From Conus ventricosus (taxonomy: Eukaryota; Mollusca; Gastropoda; Neogastropoda; Conidae): a stretch of 64,000 bases of DNA. Position numbers and translations under genes: made by a program. The notes under the pieces were generated by a model. It did not search any database and was not told the origin of the DNA. It worked only from the letters and a program-made list of their open reading frames with translations. Positions 1 through 8,875 of the stretch are shown in pieces (position 1 is the stretch's first letter; each line of letters starts with the position of its first letter). Location of the stretch: assembly GCA_018398815.1 (NCBI GenBank), contig CM031620.1, forward strand, positions 68,288,814 to 68,352,813, written 5' to 3'.

Positions 1-92
1 GTTAATATTGTTATCGCCGATATTATGCAAGGATTGCTATGCCATATGAAGCCTAATAATCATCAAAGCCATCTGATGCACGTAAGCCTCAG

Positions 93-338
93 AACCAGGC
101 GCTGGCGATACTGCATGTAATTACGTCTGGTCTGTTGTTGGGTTGTGTGTGGGCAGCACTCTTCTACGTCACAATCATCACGGGCATCACGTCCCTGAAC
201 GCGGCCGTGCCCCTCATGTTCGAGCTGTCGTGCGAGTTGTCTTACCCTGCCGGCGAGGGCACTACCAACATCATCCTCACCATCGCCAACAACTTCTTCG
301 GCCTCATCTTCCTCCTTCTCCTGATGATCCCGGCATAG
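93..338 (+). CDS. SLC49-type MFS transporter, penultimate exon (partial host gene)
   Basis: This exon encodes transmembrane helices of a multi-pass membrane transporter of the major facilitator superfamily. The reading frame runs through a hydrophobic helix, then a loop with the SYPAGEGTTN segment, then another helix ending LLLLMIP. That loop resembles the conserved P-x-x-EG loop of the SLC49 family (DIRC2/SLC49A4, FLVCR, MFSD7). The start is approximate: an AG at 91-92 is a possible acceptor. The exon ends at AG|GTGAGA (donor at 339). As written, the last codon is TAG, but a single C missing from the CCC run at 329-331 would restore a normal phase-1 junction that fits the exon at 63599. I infer a base-calling error rather than a real stop. 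The SLC49A4-like assignment within the family is tentative. Confidence 0.7.
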   Translation, partial: NQALAILHVITSGLLLGCVWAALFYVTIITGITSLNAAVPLMFELSCELSYPAGEGTTNIILTIANNFFGLIFLLLLMIPA

Positions 339-367
339 GTGAGAGAGGGACCGAGAGTGGGAGGTGA

Positions 368-437
368 CGGGGGGGGGGGGGGGGGAGGCGGGGGGGGGGG
401 GGGCGGGGGTGGGGGGGGGGGGGGGGGGAGGGGGGTA
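368..437. repeat. Poly-G low-complexity tract in host intron
   Basis: Long runs of G broken by single A, C or T bases follow shortly after the exon donor site. On the minus strand the tract gives a spurious polyproline frame. The exact length is unreliable in noisy long reads. Bases 438-696 hold no recognisable feature. Confidence 0.9.
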
Positions 438-696
438 GAGAGAAAGTAGGGGTGGACAGAGGGTTCATGTTTTGAAGTCACAACTTTTTTTCTGATTCCT
501 CTATCCTGTGTTCCGTGTCCTCTTAGTGCAGTGTCATTGTCATTCTCATGTCGAAACGCCCGACACAGCCACACACTGGAATTCTTTTCCAGCTCCAAGG
601 ACAGCAAAGTTCCAGGGAAATTTATCAGCACCAGGTCGCCCACCAAAGGAGACGCTGCACTGCTGTAACACGAAAGTGGCTTCGGTGATGTTCAGA

Positions 697-945
697 AGAG
701 AATGTTAATATGCGGGTTCACGACCACCCCTCTTATTTTGCACGAAAACCCCCCTTTTCACATACAAATCACGTCCTTCTCATGTTGATTTTAGCCAAAA
801 TTAACACCTTTTCACAAACAAAATTAACACGCAAAAACCTCCAAAAATCGACGTAATCGTTACTTTAAAATGGGGGCTTACGTGCAAGATAAGATTTGGG
901 GATCGTGAACCCGCATATTAACATTCTCTCCAGGGGCATAAAAAA
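697..945. repeat. Left terminal inverted repeat of element A, itself a foldback
   Basis: The segment 697-929 begins AGAGAATGTTAATATGCG and ends with the exact reverse complement. The terminal arms are 27 perfect bases (697-723 and 903-929), and similarity between the arms continues imperfectly inward. The following bases 930-945 (CCAGGGGCATAAAAAA) are also found, inverted, beside the integrase end at 42564-42579. The pair therefore marks the two ends of one mobile element. Other copies lie at about 17947-18175 and 44832-45077. An AG...CT end is typical of Polintons. Confidence 0.75.
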
Positions 946-1662
946 TTAAAGGCTTACAGTACGCTCTTCTACTTCCAGCACAATTAATAAATCAGAACAA
1001 ACAACTAGCCTTCCATCTTGATTAGTTATTTTTACATCCAATGAATTTATAGGCCCCTCAATTAATTCTTTAAATTGGCTGTTTCCGTCAAACCTATATA
1101 ACTGATAATCGCAAAACCCTGCCTTAATTGACGGCAGCACTCTTAGAACTGTAGATGGATAGCCCTCATATAAATTAGTATCTGTTCTTAACTCATCTAA
1201 ATGGACATACAACATTGGGTTCATGAGAAAATCAGTTGGTTCATTACCTTCAAATTGATAGGCATTTTCTTGTATACTAAATCTATAAGATCTATCGCTA
1301 CTGTGGAAGCCTAAGATTTGAGCAAGCCCTCTAGGAAAAGTGTACTCCCTTCTTTCTTCCAGTGGGAAATGTATAGTAATTCTGAGGTTTGCTTCGTTAA
1401 TTTTTAATAATATGCCAAATTCGCTAAGTACTTCTTTTAAAGAACAAAAGTTGTAATAACCTTCTGGTATTTGTATATGACTTACTTGACTGCCTTGTTT
1501 GTTATTAACATTAATCCAGTTATTTTGAGCCTCTTCAGATATGTTAACCCACTTAACTTTAAAACCAAGTTCTCTAAGAGCAACCCTACAATTGCCTAAC
1601 CTATTATTAATTGGGTACGTTAAGAACACACGTTCGTTTTGTTGGGTTATATAGATGTACAT
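946..1662 (-). CDS. p238, conserved Polinton virion-type protein (candidate minor capsid/penton)
   Basis: This is an intact 238-residue frame with no signal peptide or membrane helix. It is the outermost gene of element A, beside the left terminal repeat. Element B carries a clear homologue (25327-26028) sharing the pattern IP(E/D)GYY.FCSLKE near residues 66-78, a LA..LGF segment, and LYVHLDEL.TD.NLY.G.PSTVLR.LPS near residues 150-180. This middle section resembles a protein family that recurs in metazoan Polintons. A minor capsid or penton role is inferred from the context of capsid genes, not shown by a motif. The gene is divergent from p408, with only 32 bases between the starts. C-terminal fragments recur at 17780-17945 and 44635-44826, each again beside a terminal repeat. 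Confidence 0.6.
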   Translation of the reverse strand: MYIYITQQNERVFLTYPINNRLGNCRVALRELGFKVKWVNISEEAQNNWINVNNKQGSQVSHIQIPEGYYNFCSLKEVLSEFGILLKINEANLRITIHFPLEERREYTFPRGLAQILGFHSSDRSYRFSIQENAYQFEGNEPTDFLMNPMLYVHLDELRTDTNLYEGYPSTVLRVLPSIKAGFCDYQLYRFDGNSQFKELIEGPINSLDVKITNQDGRLVVCSDLLIVLEVEERTVSL

Positions 1663-1694
1663 CTTTTTTATAGCTATTTTAAAAACTATTTAAA
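1663..1694. promoter_or_regulatory. Putative bidirectional promoter between p238 and p408
   Basis: A 32-base A/T-only-rich gap separates two divergent start codons and contains TATAGCTATTTT and ACTATTTAAAAA stretches. The equivalent gap in element B (26029-26047) is 19 bases. The regulatory role is inferred from geometry alone. Confidence 0.35.
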
Positions 1695-2921
1695 AATGGA
1701 ACCTTTTAAATATAACGAAAGTGCTACTTACAATGTAGGAGCGTTTTATAACCTCAAATCTTTGGACTTCAGCAATTTAACCATTGCAGTAGATGGGTCA
1801 TACGGCTTCCAGGTTAGACTTGTAAACCCACTAACTAAATATTTAAATCCGCCAATAAAGAGCGACAGAGTGCCATCAGCATGGTCATCCCGCCCTATGG
1901 CTTTTTTCCAGAATCAGTTAAATTTTGCTATTTACTGCGCAACTACTGGCTGCGGTGTTTCATATGCAAACCATTTAAACCATCCCAATCTTTTAGTAAG
2001 GTCAGTATATAACTTTCATGTTTATTACCAGTACAGACGAATACTAACTGAACTGCAAGTGCCCCTCCCTAACGACAATGCGTTTAATCCATTTAAAAGC
2101 CAATGGACACTAATGCATATGAAAGAATCTGCAACGAATTTAACATTAATCCTTCAACTGATTTTAAACAAAAGTTAGACCGTAATCATGGGATGGGCAC
2201 ATTGTATTTGTGGGGCGAACGTAGAGAATATAATTATGACTACTGGCCTGGCCACACTTCTTTTCAACCAGACAAACAAGTTCGATTGATGTCAATAGAA
2301 CAAAAACGCCCTAATGCTTGGACAACATTTATCTTAGATGAAAGTGAAGGCCTAACAATGCCAGGAGTGCAAAGACTTAATGACTCCATACGGACATACG
2401 TTTGGTGTCTATTAGGGGCACAAGCACAGACCAAGTCTAGCATAGTAGATCAATCTACAAGCTTTGATGCCAGAAAACAATTTCTAGCCAATTTAGAAGA
2501 TGCTATTAACTCTGCTGTTGATTTACCTTCCAGCATACAAAGGTACCAAGACGTTCTTGCACATGCTAGGTCAAAGGTTGACTTTGTTGTGGGTCATGGA
2601 TTATACATGCTGCCTTCTGACCTTAGACTACAGATTGGCATGATACAGAATTATAACAATGAAATCCTCATAGCTGGAGACGATCAAAACTTAGGACACA
2701 ATCAAGGCTTAAACGCAAGGCCTGCTCCATCCATTTTAAAGAAAGTACCTAGCCCTGAAGAAAGCGATCCAGTTATAAGCCCCCCACAGCCAGAAAGCAG
2801 TCCAGAAAGCACACCGCCTGTTGATCTGCCTCGCACTGACAGTCACACTAGCGAAAAGACAGCTCTTGTTGTGTTTTTAACTTTTACTGGATTGGCCATA
2901 CTTTATTTCACTAAAAATTAA
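1695..2921 (+). CDS. p408, Polinton structural-type protein with C-terminal membrane anchor (one frameshift)
   Basis: The protein is about 408 residues long. It is read in two frames that meet near 2095-2105; element B reads continuously across the same point, so one base is missing or added here. The N-terminal two thirds are globular, with motifs FFQNQLNFA, CATTGCGVSYA and RRILTELQ. The middle has GVQRLNDSIRTYVW and DLPSSIQRYQDVL. A Pro/Ser-rich linker (about residues 330-380) leads to a single hydrophobic helix and a short basic end (LYFTKN). The gene is strongly conserved in element B (26048 onward). It is probably a virion or assembly protein, but I recognise no catalytic motif and cannot name the function. 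Its stop overlaps the convergent gene on the minus strand by about 45 bases. Confidence 0.6.
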
Positions 2922-4141
2922 TCCAGCAGCTAGCACTCCTAACGTCCACAGATGGTCAGCCATATAACCAGCAACTTTGGCTATAGTAGACAAAACCCAA
3001 CTAACAACACTGCCTATTATGCCAGGCAGAGCATCAAGCGCTTTGGCTGCTAACTTCTTTAATAAGTTTGCTAGATGATGTAATTGTTTTCTAATCCAAC
3101 TTTTACCAGGTTGAGGTGTTGGGGGCGCTACTGACCCTGTTGGGGCACCGCCTGTTAAAGCATAAACGAGTGTAGAGATAGCAAACCCAACAGCTGTTAA
3201 TATGCTAACTATTGTAATCCCTTGTTCTCTGAACAGAGTCCTTATTCTTTCAGCTAGCGTAGTGTTTTCATAAAGTATTCTGTTTATAGTTTCTCTGAAT
3301 CTGCTTGTTTGTGATGCTAGCTGCGCTCTGTTAGTAGACAGCATTTCTAACCTAGTGCCCTTTTCAGCATTGAATCTTGTAAGTTCTTTGTATTCTAGCC
3401 TTTTCTTCTCGCCCTAAATTGTTATCATCTGCATCAGCGAGTTTATTTTTTTCTTCTTCTATCTCTCTCTCTATCTCGCCAAGTTTTCCTAGATTGAGCG
3501 CTAGTTCCTCCCTTACAGTTGTAAGAGCATTCTTAATACCCTCAAGTTCGCGCCTAAGCTTATCGTTTTCACTCCTAAGAGCCTCAATTTCGCGCTCGGC
3601 GAGTTCAGAGTTGCCAATTGTTTTTAATTGTGTCTCCTCACTAAAATTCGTCTCAATTTCTGCTATTGCTTCATCTGTTCTGGACCTAAATCCTGAAAAG
3701 AGGTCATTTCTATTTCAGATCGTGTTGGCAACCTTTGCACTATGGTTTGTAAACTACTAACAGCCTCAGAGCTTAAATTTCCAATAAAGTTCAATTTCTC
3801 TTTGTCAGCAACAGGGAGTTTTCCAAGAATTGTGCTTGTTTTTTAAAAACTGGGTTGGGTCTGGTTTTTTAGTAAACGCACAAGGTCCCCTTTACTGGTT
3901 CTATAATTCAAATGATTATCTTTATCTATCTCAAAATTGGAAACCTAAGCGCTTCTGGTTGCTCTCGACCCATATGGTTATATAATGATTCAATTCTATC
4001 TAGCAATCGTATTTGACGTAATCCTACTTCTTGACCTACTGCCGCTTCTTCAAACTCTTCTTGCAATGAAGGCCTCAATTGTGTTTCATCTTCTTCTTCT
4101 TCAAAAGGATCAGGCACTTCATAATCTTCATCTTCAGCCAT
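2877..4141 (-). CDS. Acidic / coiled-coil / membrane protein, frameshifted
   Basis: Three minus-strand pieces appear to be one gene of about 420 codons. It starts at 4141 with a very acidic N-terminus (EDEDYEVPDPFEEEEDE). A long heptad-rich coiled coil rich in Glu, Arg and Lys spans about 3400-3760. The C-terminal 155 residues (3344-2877) have two hydrophobic stretches, ITIVSILTAVGFAISTLVYAL and LWTLGVLAAGLIF, flanking an amphipathic segment. Element B has the same layout at 27230-28470. The start is divergent from the capsid gene and the end is convergent with p408. A role in membrane or virion assembly is plausible but inferred. The breaks between pieces may be sequencing errors. Confidence 0.5.
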
Positions 4142-4177
4142 ATTTTTTATTTATATTCTTTTTTGTTTTATAAAAAA
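4142..4177. promoter_or_regulatory. Putative bidirectional promoter between the acidic coiled-coil gene and the capsid gene
   Basis: A 36-base A/T-rich gap containing TTTTATAAAAAAATG separates divergent starts. The matching gap in element B, between about 28471 and 28507, also contains TTTATAAAATG. Conservation of the geometry in both elements supports a shared promoter, but no factor site is identifiable. Confidence 0.4.
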
Positions 4178-5450
4178 ATGAACTCATATGGTTGCGACCT
4201 CGACCCATACAGAAAAGAGAAGGAACCCCATGGCGTAAAGGTATAAGGCAGACTGTAATTAGTGTAAATACCCCATCAACAGTTCAGCCTGAACAAACTT
4301 TAATAGTCAAGTTCCCTGATCTTGGCGCTGGCGATGTTATAATGCCAGGTACTGCTAAACTATCATTCAAAATAGATATTAAATCGATAGATCCTAATGC
4401 TACTGTTGTTGCTAATTTGGGCAGGGCTATCGTTAAACATATGGTAATCAAACTGGAGGGTAGAGAAGTCTTTGTACAAAGCGAGGCAGACATTTTTACC
4501 CTCTATTCTGATCTATGGCTGCCTAAAAAAGAAAGAAAAGAGAAAGTTTATCAGGGAATACAAGGCCCAAACGGTCTCAAGCACAGGTTTAAAGCAGAGG
4601 ATGCAAAGGATGATGTTAAAGATGAGGCAGTAGCAGAAGCATTTGGCAACAGATTCTGCATCCCTCTAGATTTTGAACTGTTAAAGACGCATATGCCATA
4701 TTACCAAGGTGCACTAAAAGAAAAACTTACTTATGAACTGACATTTAATCCTAGCGATTCTGTCGTTCTGTCTGAAGACCCTGAAGCTAAATACACAGTC
4801 AGCGACATTTCTCTTGAGTTTGATGTTGTTACTAACCCTGAACTGGCCAGAACAATCTTAACCCAGTATAAAAATAAAACAGTTATTTATTATGAAAGAG
4901 TTATACACTCCATTACAGAAAATAGAAACAAGCGAGACACTCTTTGGAACATACATCTAATCAGTCTCTGAAGTCTTTAAAAGGAATTTTGTTCTTGTTT
5001 ACTGAAGGAACAACTCCTTTTCATAGAGAATCAGAAGCGTTTTATAATCCAAAAATTGAGAAGGTTGACTGTGCAATAATGGCAAGTCTGATCAGTTGTA
5101 TTCAGGCCATGGACTTTTACCTCACCAACACTTTGATGAAATAAGAAAGTTGTTCGCTGGAGGTAGGCAAAGGGATCCTGCAGTTGATCGTGTATGTAAA
5201 AAACTTCGCCTTTATGATGTAAGACTCGAAGACTACTTAATAACCAAATATGGGTTGTGGTTGGATTTTAGATCTACATTTGACAACAGATTGTTTGGAA
5301 GTGGAGAAAGGGTAGGGCAAGATGGTATAAAAATAAATATTCACAAGAAAGCAGATGGAAACGCCCCCAATAAAAATGCATGTTTTTATGGTTTTTTGTG
5401 ATGCCCAGTAAAACATTGAAGAAAACAGGCTAAAAGACGTGGCTTATTAA
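4178..5450 (+). CDS. Major capsid protein, Polinton/adintovirus type, frameshifted
   Basis: About 424 codons are spread over three frames. The first 260 residues are nearly continuous. Landmarks are NTPSTVQPEQTL near the N-terminus, GRAIVKHMVIKLEGREVF, IPLDFELLKTHMPYY, and TNPELARTILTQYK. The C-terminal part has DEIRKLFAGG, YGLWLDFRST, NRLFGSGERVGQDGI and a final NIEENRLKDVAY. This order matches the family annotated as major capsid (presumed double jelly-roll) in metazoan Polintons. The start at 4178 follows the divergent promoter and matches element B at 28508; one base is off within the first five codons. It lies 30 bases upstream of the packaging ATPase on the same strand. The fold cannot be verified from sequence alone. 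Confidence 0.65.
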
Positions 5451-5480
5451 AATGTATAAGAAATAACCTATTAAAAACAG

Positions 5481-6091
5481 ATGGATAGTTTGAAGTTTCT
5501 GCCTAAAGATCCGCACTGTTCTCTTATCTGCGGGATTACTGGGTGTGGGAAAACTGTCTTCATACTTGATTTGTTACAAACAATATATAGGTTTCATTAC
5601 GAGCACATTGTTATATTCTGCACAACCATTAAGCACAACAAGTCTTACAAAGAAAGGAAGTTTATTTGGACAGACGATAATATATTTTTAGTTGATCCTA
5701 GCGACAAGCTAAGCGACTGTTTAGAACATTACTATAGACTATTTGAGGGAACTGAAACACTGTTTATTATTGATGACTGTTCAGCTGAACAAGACATTGT
5801 TAAAAAAAGAAAAGCTCTGTCAAAGCTGGCCTTTAGTGGACGTCACGCCTTAGTTTCTGTGTGGCTCTTAACTCAAAAATATAATGCTGTCTTAAAAGAC
5901 TTTAGATCGCAGTTAAGATCGGTTGTATTATTTTACACTAAGGACAAAGATAGTTTTGAAGAATGTTTAAGTAAAAATTATATAATAAGGGACAAAGACG
6001 AGTTAAAAAAAAAGAGCAGTTAGAAAAATCTAAGCACGCTAAGCTATGCTTGCGGACTGACCCCCCAGTTCAATACGTTTGTTTATTATAA
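5481..6091 (+). CDS. Genome-packaging ATPase (FtsK/HerA, A32-like)
   Basis: A P-loop ATPase of about 203 residues would pump DNA into capsids. Walker A is GITGCGKT (residues 18-25). Walker B is LFIIDDCSAEQ (about residues 94-104). A conserved SVWLLTQKYNAVLKDFRSQL segment follows, typical of Polinton packaging ATPases. One A too many or too few in the run at 6007-6015 shifts the last 25 residues; the true end is probably the stop at 6089-6091, after a PPVQYVCL-like tail that is also seen in the B and C fragments. In element A it follows the capsid gene on the same strand, whereas in element B it sits inverted at the left terminus. Confidence 0.85.
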
Positions 6092-6110
6092 TTTTTATAT
6101 TATAAAAAGA

Positions 6111-6950
6111 ATGTCTCGCAGGCCAGAATCAAAAGTGCAGCTAGCTCCTAAATGCGTTGCAGTAGAGCTAAAAGACCTAGCAGACACAACTGAGTTTGAT
6201 CTAATAGGAGTGCCAGGAAATGTTTATGGATTTGAGTACACAGATGACGGGGTTTACAAACGAACAGAAATTGAAGACAAAAACGACAGCAATATCCTAC
6301 CCTAGAAGAGATAAGAAATTTAAGGGCAAACGATTTTGGCAAACATGAATACAAACTTCATAAAAGAGAGAATGCTTGGGCGTTGCTTCCTGAAATTGCT
6401 TGGAATTTAAACTTTGAACTACGAAGCCCTAATGTATACTTTGATAAGAAAAACAATTTTAGAAAAGCCTTAAATGCAGGACCCTTTCTTGTTAGCCTGG
6501 TTCCAGGAACACAACAGAAAAAACAGATTGAAATAACTAGGCAGGGTTCTGGATATATGCTACAGAGAAAGAAGTCCTTAACTGAAGTGGGGGATGACAC
6601 CGTCGGCTTAGAATTTACCCCAACGCTACTGTCGCTACCTAGGCAAATGACGATGATTTTTGCTTATTTATTACTCCGAGGGAGGGTGATCCTAGTTTGC
6701 CAGAACATACGCTAATTAGAGGTATACAAATAAAGGCTGAAACTTAGATGCCCCTCTTAAGTTCGTTATTGCAATTACTAAAAACGGAGATGAAATAAAC
6801 ACCCTTGTATCATCTGACAAGGTTACTGTGAATGTTGACAAAGACAAACTAACAGTACTCGACTTTATTTTTATTAAGTATGTTGATTTTATTGCGTTTT
6901 ACTCTGTTGATGAAGTGCTGCCAGAAGGATTAATAAGAAGATATGTATAA
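6111..6950 (+). CDS. p280, conserved Polinton protein of unknown function, frameshifted
   Basis: About 280 codons run over three frames, starting MSRRPESK and ending IRRYV. The N-terminal motif LELKDLAD (VELKDLAD here) followed by YGFEYT.DG.YKR is conserved in element B (25310 downward). The middle holds PEIAWNLNFELRSPN and a Gly-poor beta-rich stretch. No membrane helix, signal or catalytic motif is visible. It lies 19 bases after the ATPase on the same strand, and the two genes move together between elements A and B, so they probably form one transcription unit. A virion role is only a guess. Confidence 0.5.
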
Positions 6951-6972
6951 GATTAATTTAAAAAATTAAAAA

Positions 6973-7522
6973 ATGGAGGTTCAACAGTTTAGGTTAGAGC
7001 AAATAACCAAACTTCAAAAAGAAATCGAAAGCGACTTGGATAAGTATAGGGTTACTAGAAAGAAATATGCTAAAGCTTTAATACTCATTCTTATGTGATT
7101 ACTGGCTCATCAGCTGTAGCTAGCGTAAGTGCTGGGTCTAGTGTTGCTGTTTTAGCTACTGTGGTTGGAGCACCAGCCTCTTTAGCATTAGGGGGCCTTG
7201 GTTTAGGTTTAGGCCCATGTCTATGATTGTAAGTGCTGTTTAAAAAAAATTAACTCCTAAATTACAAAAGCACACTGCCATTTTAGCCCTAGCATCAGCA
7301 AAACTTTGTTCATTAAGGTTAAGAATAAGCAAATCATTACAGGATGAAAACATTACGGACGAAGAATTTCAGAAGCTTATGGCTGACGGTCAGGATTATA
7401 GGCGACAAAAAACTGAACTTCAAAAGGAGTGGAAAAAGACTTTTACTTCACGACAGGTAGACACTGATGCAATTAAACAGAACATTGAAAAACAAACAAA
7501 TGATCAGTTAAACCCAAAATAA
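6973..7522 (+). CDS. Coiled-coil protein with Gly/Ala/Val-rich hydrophobic segment, frameshifted
   Basis: About 183 codons. The N-terminal 40 residues are a charged helix (LEQITKLQKEIESDL). A long small-residue hydrophobic stretch follows, ending in a GGLGLGLGP motif. A helical C-terminal region contains LRLRISKSLQDENITDEEF and an extended charged tail. The composition suggests a membrane-active or membrane-inserted helix hairpin. Element B carries the homologue at about 29860-30470. Several frame breaks are visible, in particular around 7098 and 7230. The function is not known to me. Confidence 0.45.
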
Positions 7523-7748
7523 GTTAAAAAAATAAGTTAAAAAAATAAGTTTAACAAAAATGGTTTACAGACTTAGTCACCCTAACACAATTAACATCCG
7601 CAGGACTGCCTGCACTTCTCTCACCGGCTCGGCTAATATTGATTGCAACCCCCACTGCCACTGATTCACTTGCCGCCGACCTACAGGCAGCCTAGCTGAT
7701 ATTGATCGCAGGCCAGAGCTGTCGTCTGCTCTTCAGCCGGCCGAGTCT

Positions 7749-7873
7749 GCGCACTGAAAAATTTTGTCACGCTTCTTCCTGTAAAATCTTTTCTGAAAAC
7801 TAGTTAACCGGAAGAAGAAACGTTTCTGAAAACTAGTTAACCGGAAGAAGCGTGACAAAAGTTTTCAGTGCGC
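7749..7873. repeat. Large hairpin with nested 28-bp direct repeat
   Basis: A 31-base arm (7749-7779, beginning GCGCACTGAAAAATTTTG) pairs with 7843-7873. Between and overlapping the right arm are two copies of a 28-base unit (7790-7817 and 7823-7850, containing AACTAGTTAACCGGAAGA), five bases apart. It is either a small foldback transposon or a regulatory/replication structure. It sits in the segment that element B lacks. Bases 7523-7748 contain only a short Arg-rich frame from 7561 that I cannot support as a gene. Confidence 0.6.
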
Positions 7874-7985
7874 ATGTGCTAACCTTAGTGAATACATTAA
7901 CATGATGAAATCGAAACAACATTTGTAAGTGCTCATGTGTAATATAAATTAGGATAATGAAATCGAGTTTGCTAGAATCCTAGAC

Positions 7986-8309
7986 ATGGATGGACCTTCT
8001 CAAAGCCAGCCCTCAACAAGCCAGCCCTCAACTAACCAACCATCAACAAGCGGGACTCGTGTGTTTCGTTTTTTAGAAAGCGTTGCTGCAGATTCGAGTA
8101 TTTCAACCACTGCGCTAAAAGTTCGTCTTTCCAGAAAGAAAAATGAACTCCGGAGATTAAAAGAAAAAAGAAGGAAGCAAAGACAGAGAATACGCGATCT
8201 TACAAAAGAAGTAAGAGCAACAGAGGCGCAGATAGACCAGGTTACTCAAGAAATATCTTCGTTACAAAATTTGACAATGAGTTCTGATTCTCAATCACAG
8301 TCCCAGTGA
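7986..8309 (+). CDS. Small basic coiled-coil protein (bZIP-like layout), element A only
   Basis: A 107-residue intact frame. Residues 1-25 are a SQPST repeat low-complexity stretch. Residues 45-95 form a very basic segment (RLSRKKNELRRLKEKRRKQRQR) that runs into heptad-spaced Leu/Val/Ile residues. The tail is Ser/Gln-rich. The layout resembles a basic leucine zipper, but the canonical Asn-x-x-Ala basic signature is absent, so DNA binding is speculative. Element B has no counterpart. Confidence 0.5.
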   Translation: MDGPSQSQPSTSQPSTNQPSTSGTRVFRFLESVAADSSISTTALKVRLSRKKNELRRLKEKRRKQRQRIRDLTKEVRATEAQIDQVTQEISSLQNLTMSSDSQSQSQ

Positions 8310-8395
8310 AGGACATAGCGCTGGTGTTACAGAGAATATTGGCCCCGTAGAAACCGGCAGGTATGTTATTGATTTTTGCTCCTCTGTGGTTAGCA

Positions 8396-8444
8396 TGCGT
8401 TGCAGTGTGTGTTGCAGTGTGTGTTGCAGTGTGTGTTGCAGAGC
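8396..8444. repeat. Short tandem repeat, 12-bp unit
   Basis: At least three copies of TGCAGTGTGTGT (8401-8436) with partial flanking units. It lies between the two accessory frames of element A. No function is evident. Confidence 0.7.
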
Positions 8445-8546
8445 GTGCTATAAGTGTTGTTATTAATTGTGTGTGGACGATGAAGTTAACAAAAAATGAA
8501 TGTTTTGCAGATTTAATTTTATTTATTTAAATTTTTAGATTTAAAA

Positions 8547-8810
8547 ATGGCTGCTGAACTCAGTGAATCTGATTTAAAGAATTGTAATAAACTATTTGAC
8601 GAAACAATGAAAGTACTAAACATTGATTTTAGTGAATTTGGGTTTGAGAATGATGTAAACAATATAATAAAAGATCATAGTGAACTATTTAACGAAGCAA
8701 TCAAAGTGATAAACATTGACTGTAGTGATTCAGAAAAAGCTAAAATATTAACAGGTGTTATTGTAAGGTTAACGTGTCTTGAAGTGTTGCAATGCTTGGG
8801 TGAAGAATAA
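8547..8810 (+). CDS. Small acidic helical protein, element A only
   Basis: An intact 87-residue frame preceded by an A/T-rich leader. It contains an internal duplication: KLFDETMKVLNIDFSE and ELFNEAIKVINIDCSD are two related blocks about 33 residues apart. Acidic overall, with no membrane helix. I do not recognise the family. It is directly upstream of the polymerase and absent from element B. Confidence 0.4.
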   Translation: MAAELSESDLKNCNKLFDETMKVLNIDFSEFGFENDVNNIIKDHSELFNEAIKVINIDCSDSEKAKILTGVIVRLTCLEVLQCLGEE

Positions 8811-8875
8811 AAGCGCGTTTTACTTACTTTTATTTACATTTTTTTTTAATTTACGTAAATATTGTGGCTTTAAAA

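Noticed and set aside
242..646. Polyproline minus-strand frame
   Set aside because: Produced by the poly-G tract; no gene-like composition outside it.
7986..8309. Naming the basic coiled-coil protein a true bZIP factor
   Set aside because: The invariant Asn and Arg spacing of the bZIP basic region is not present.
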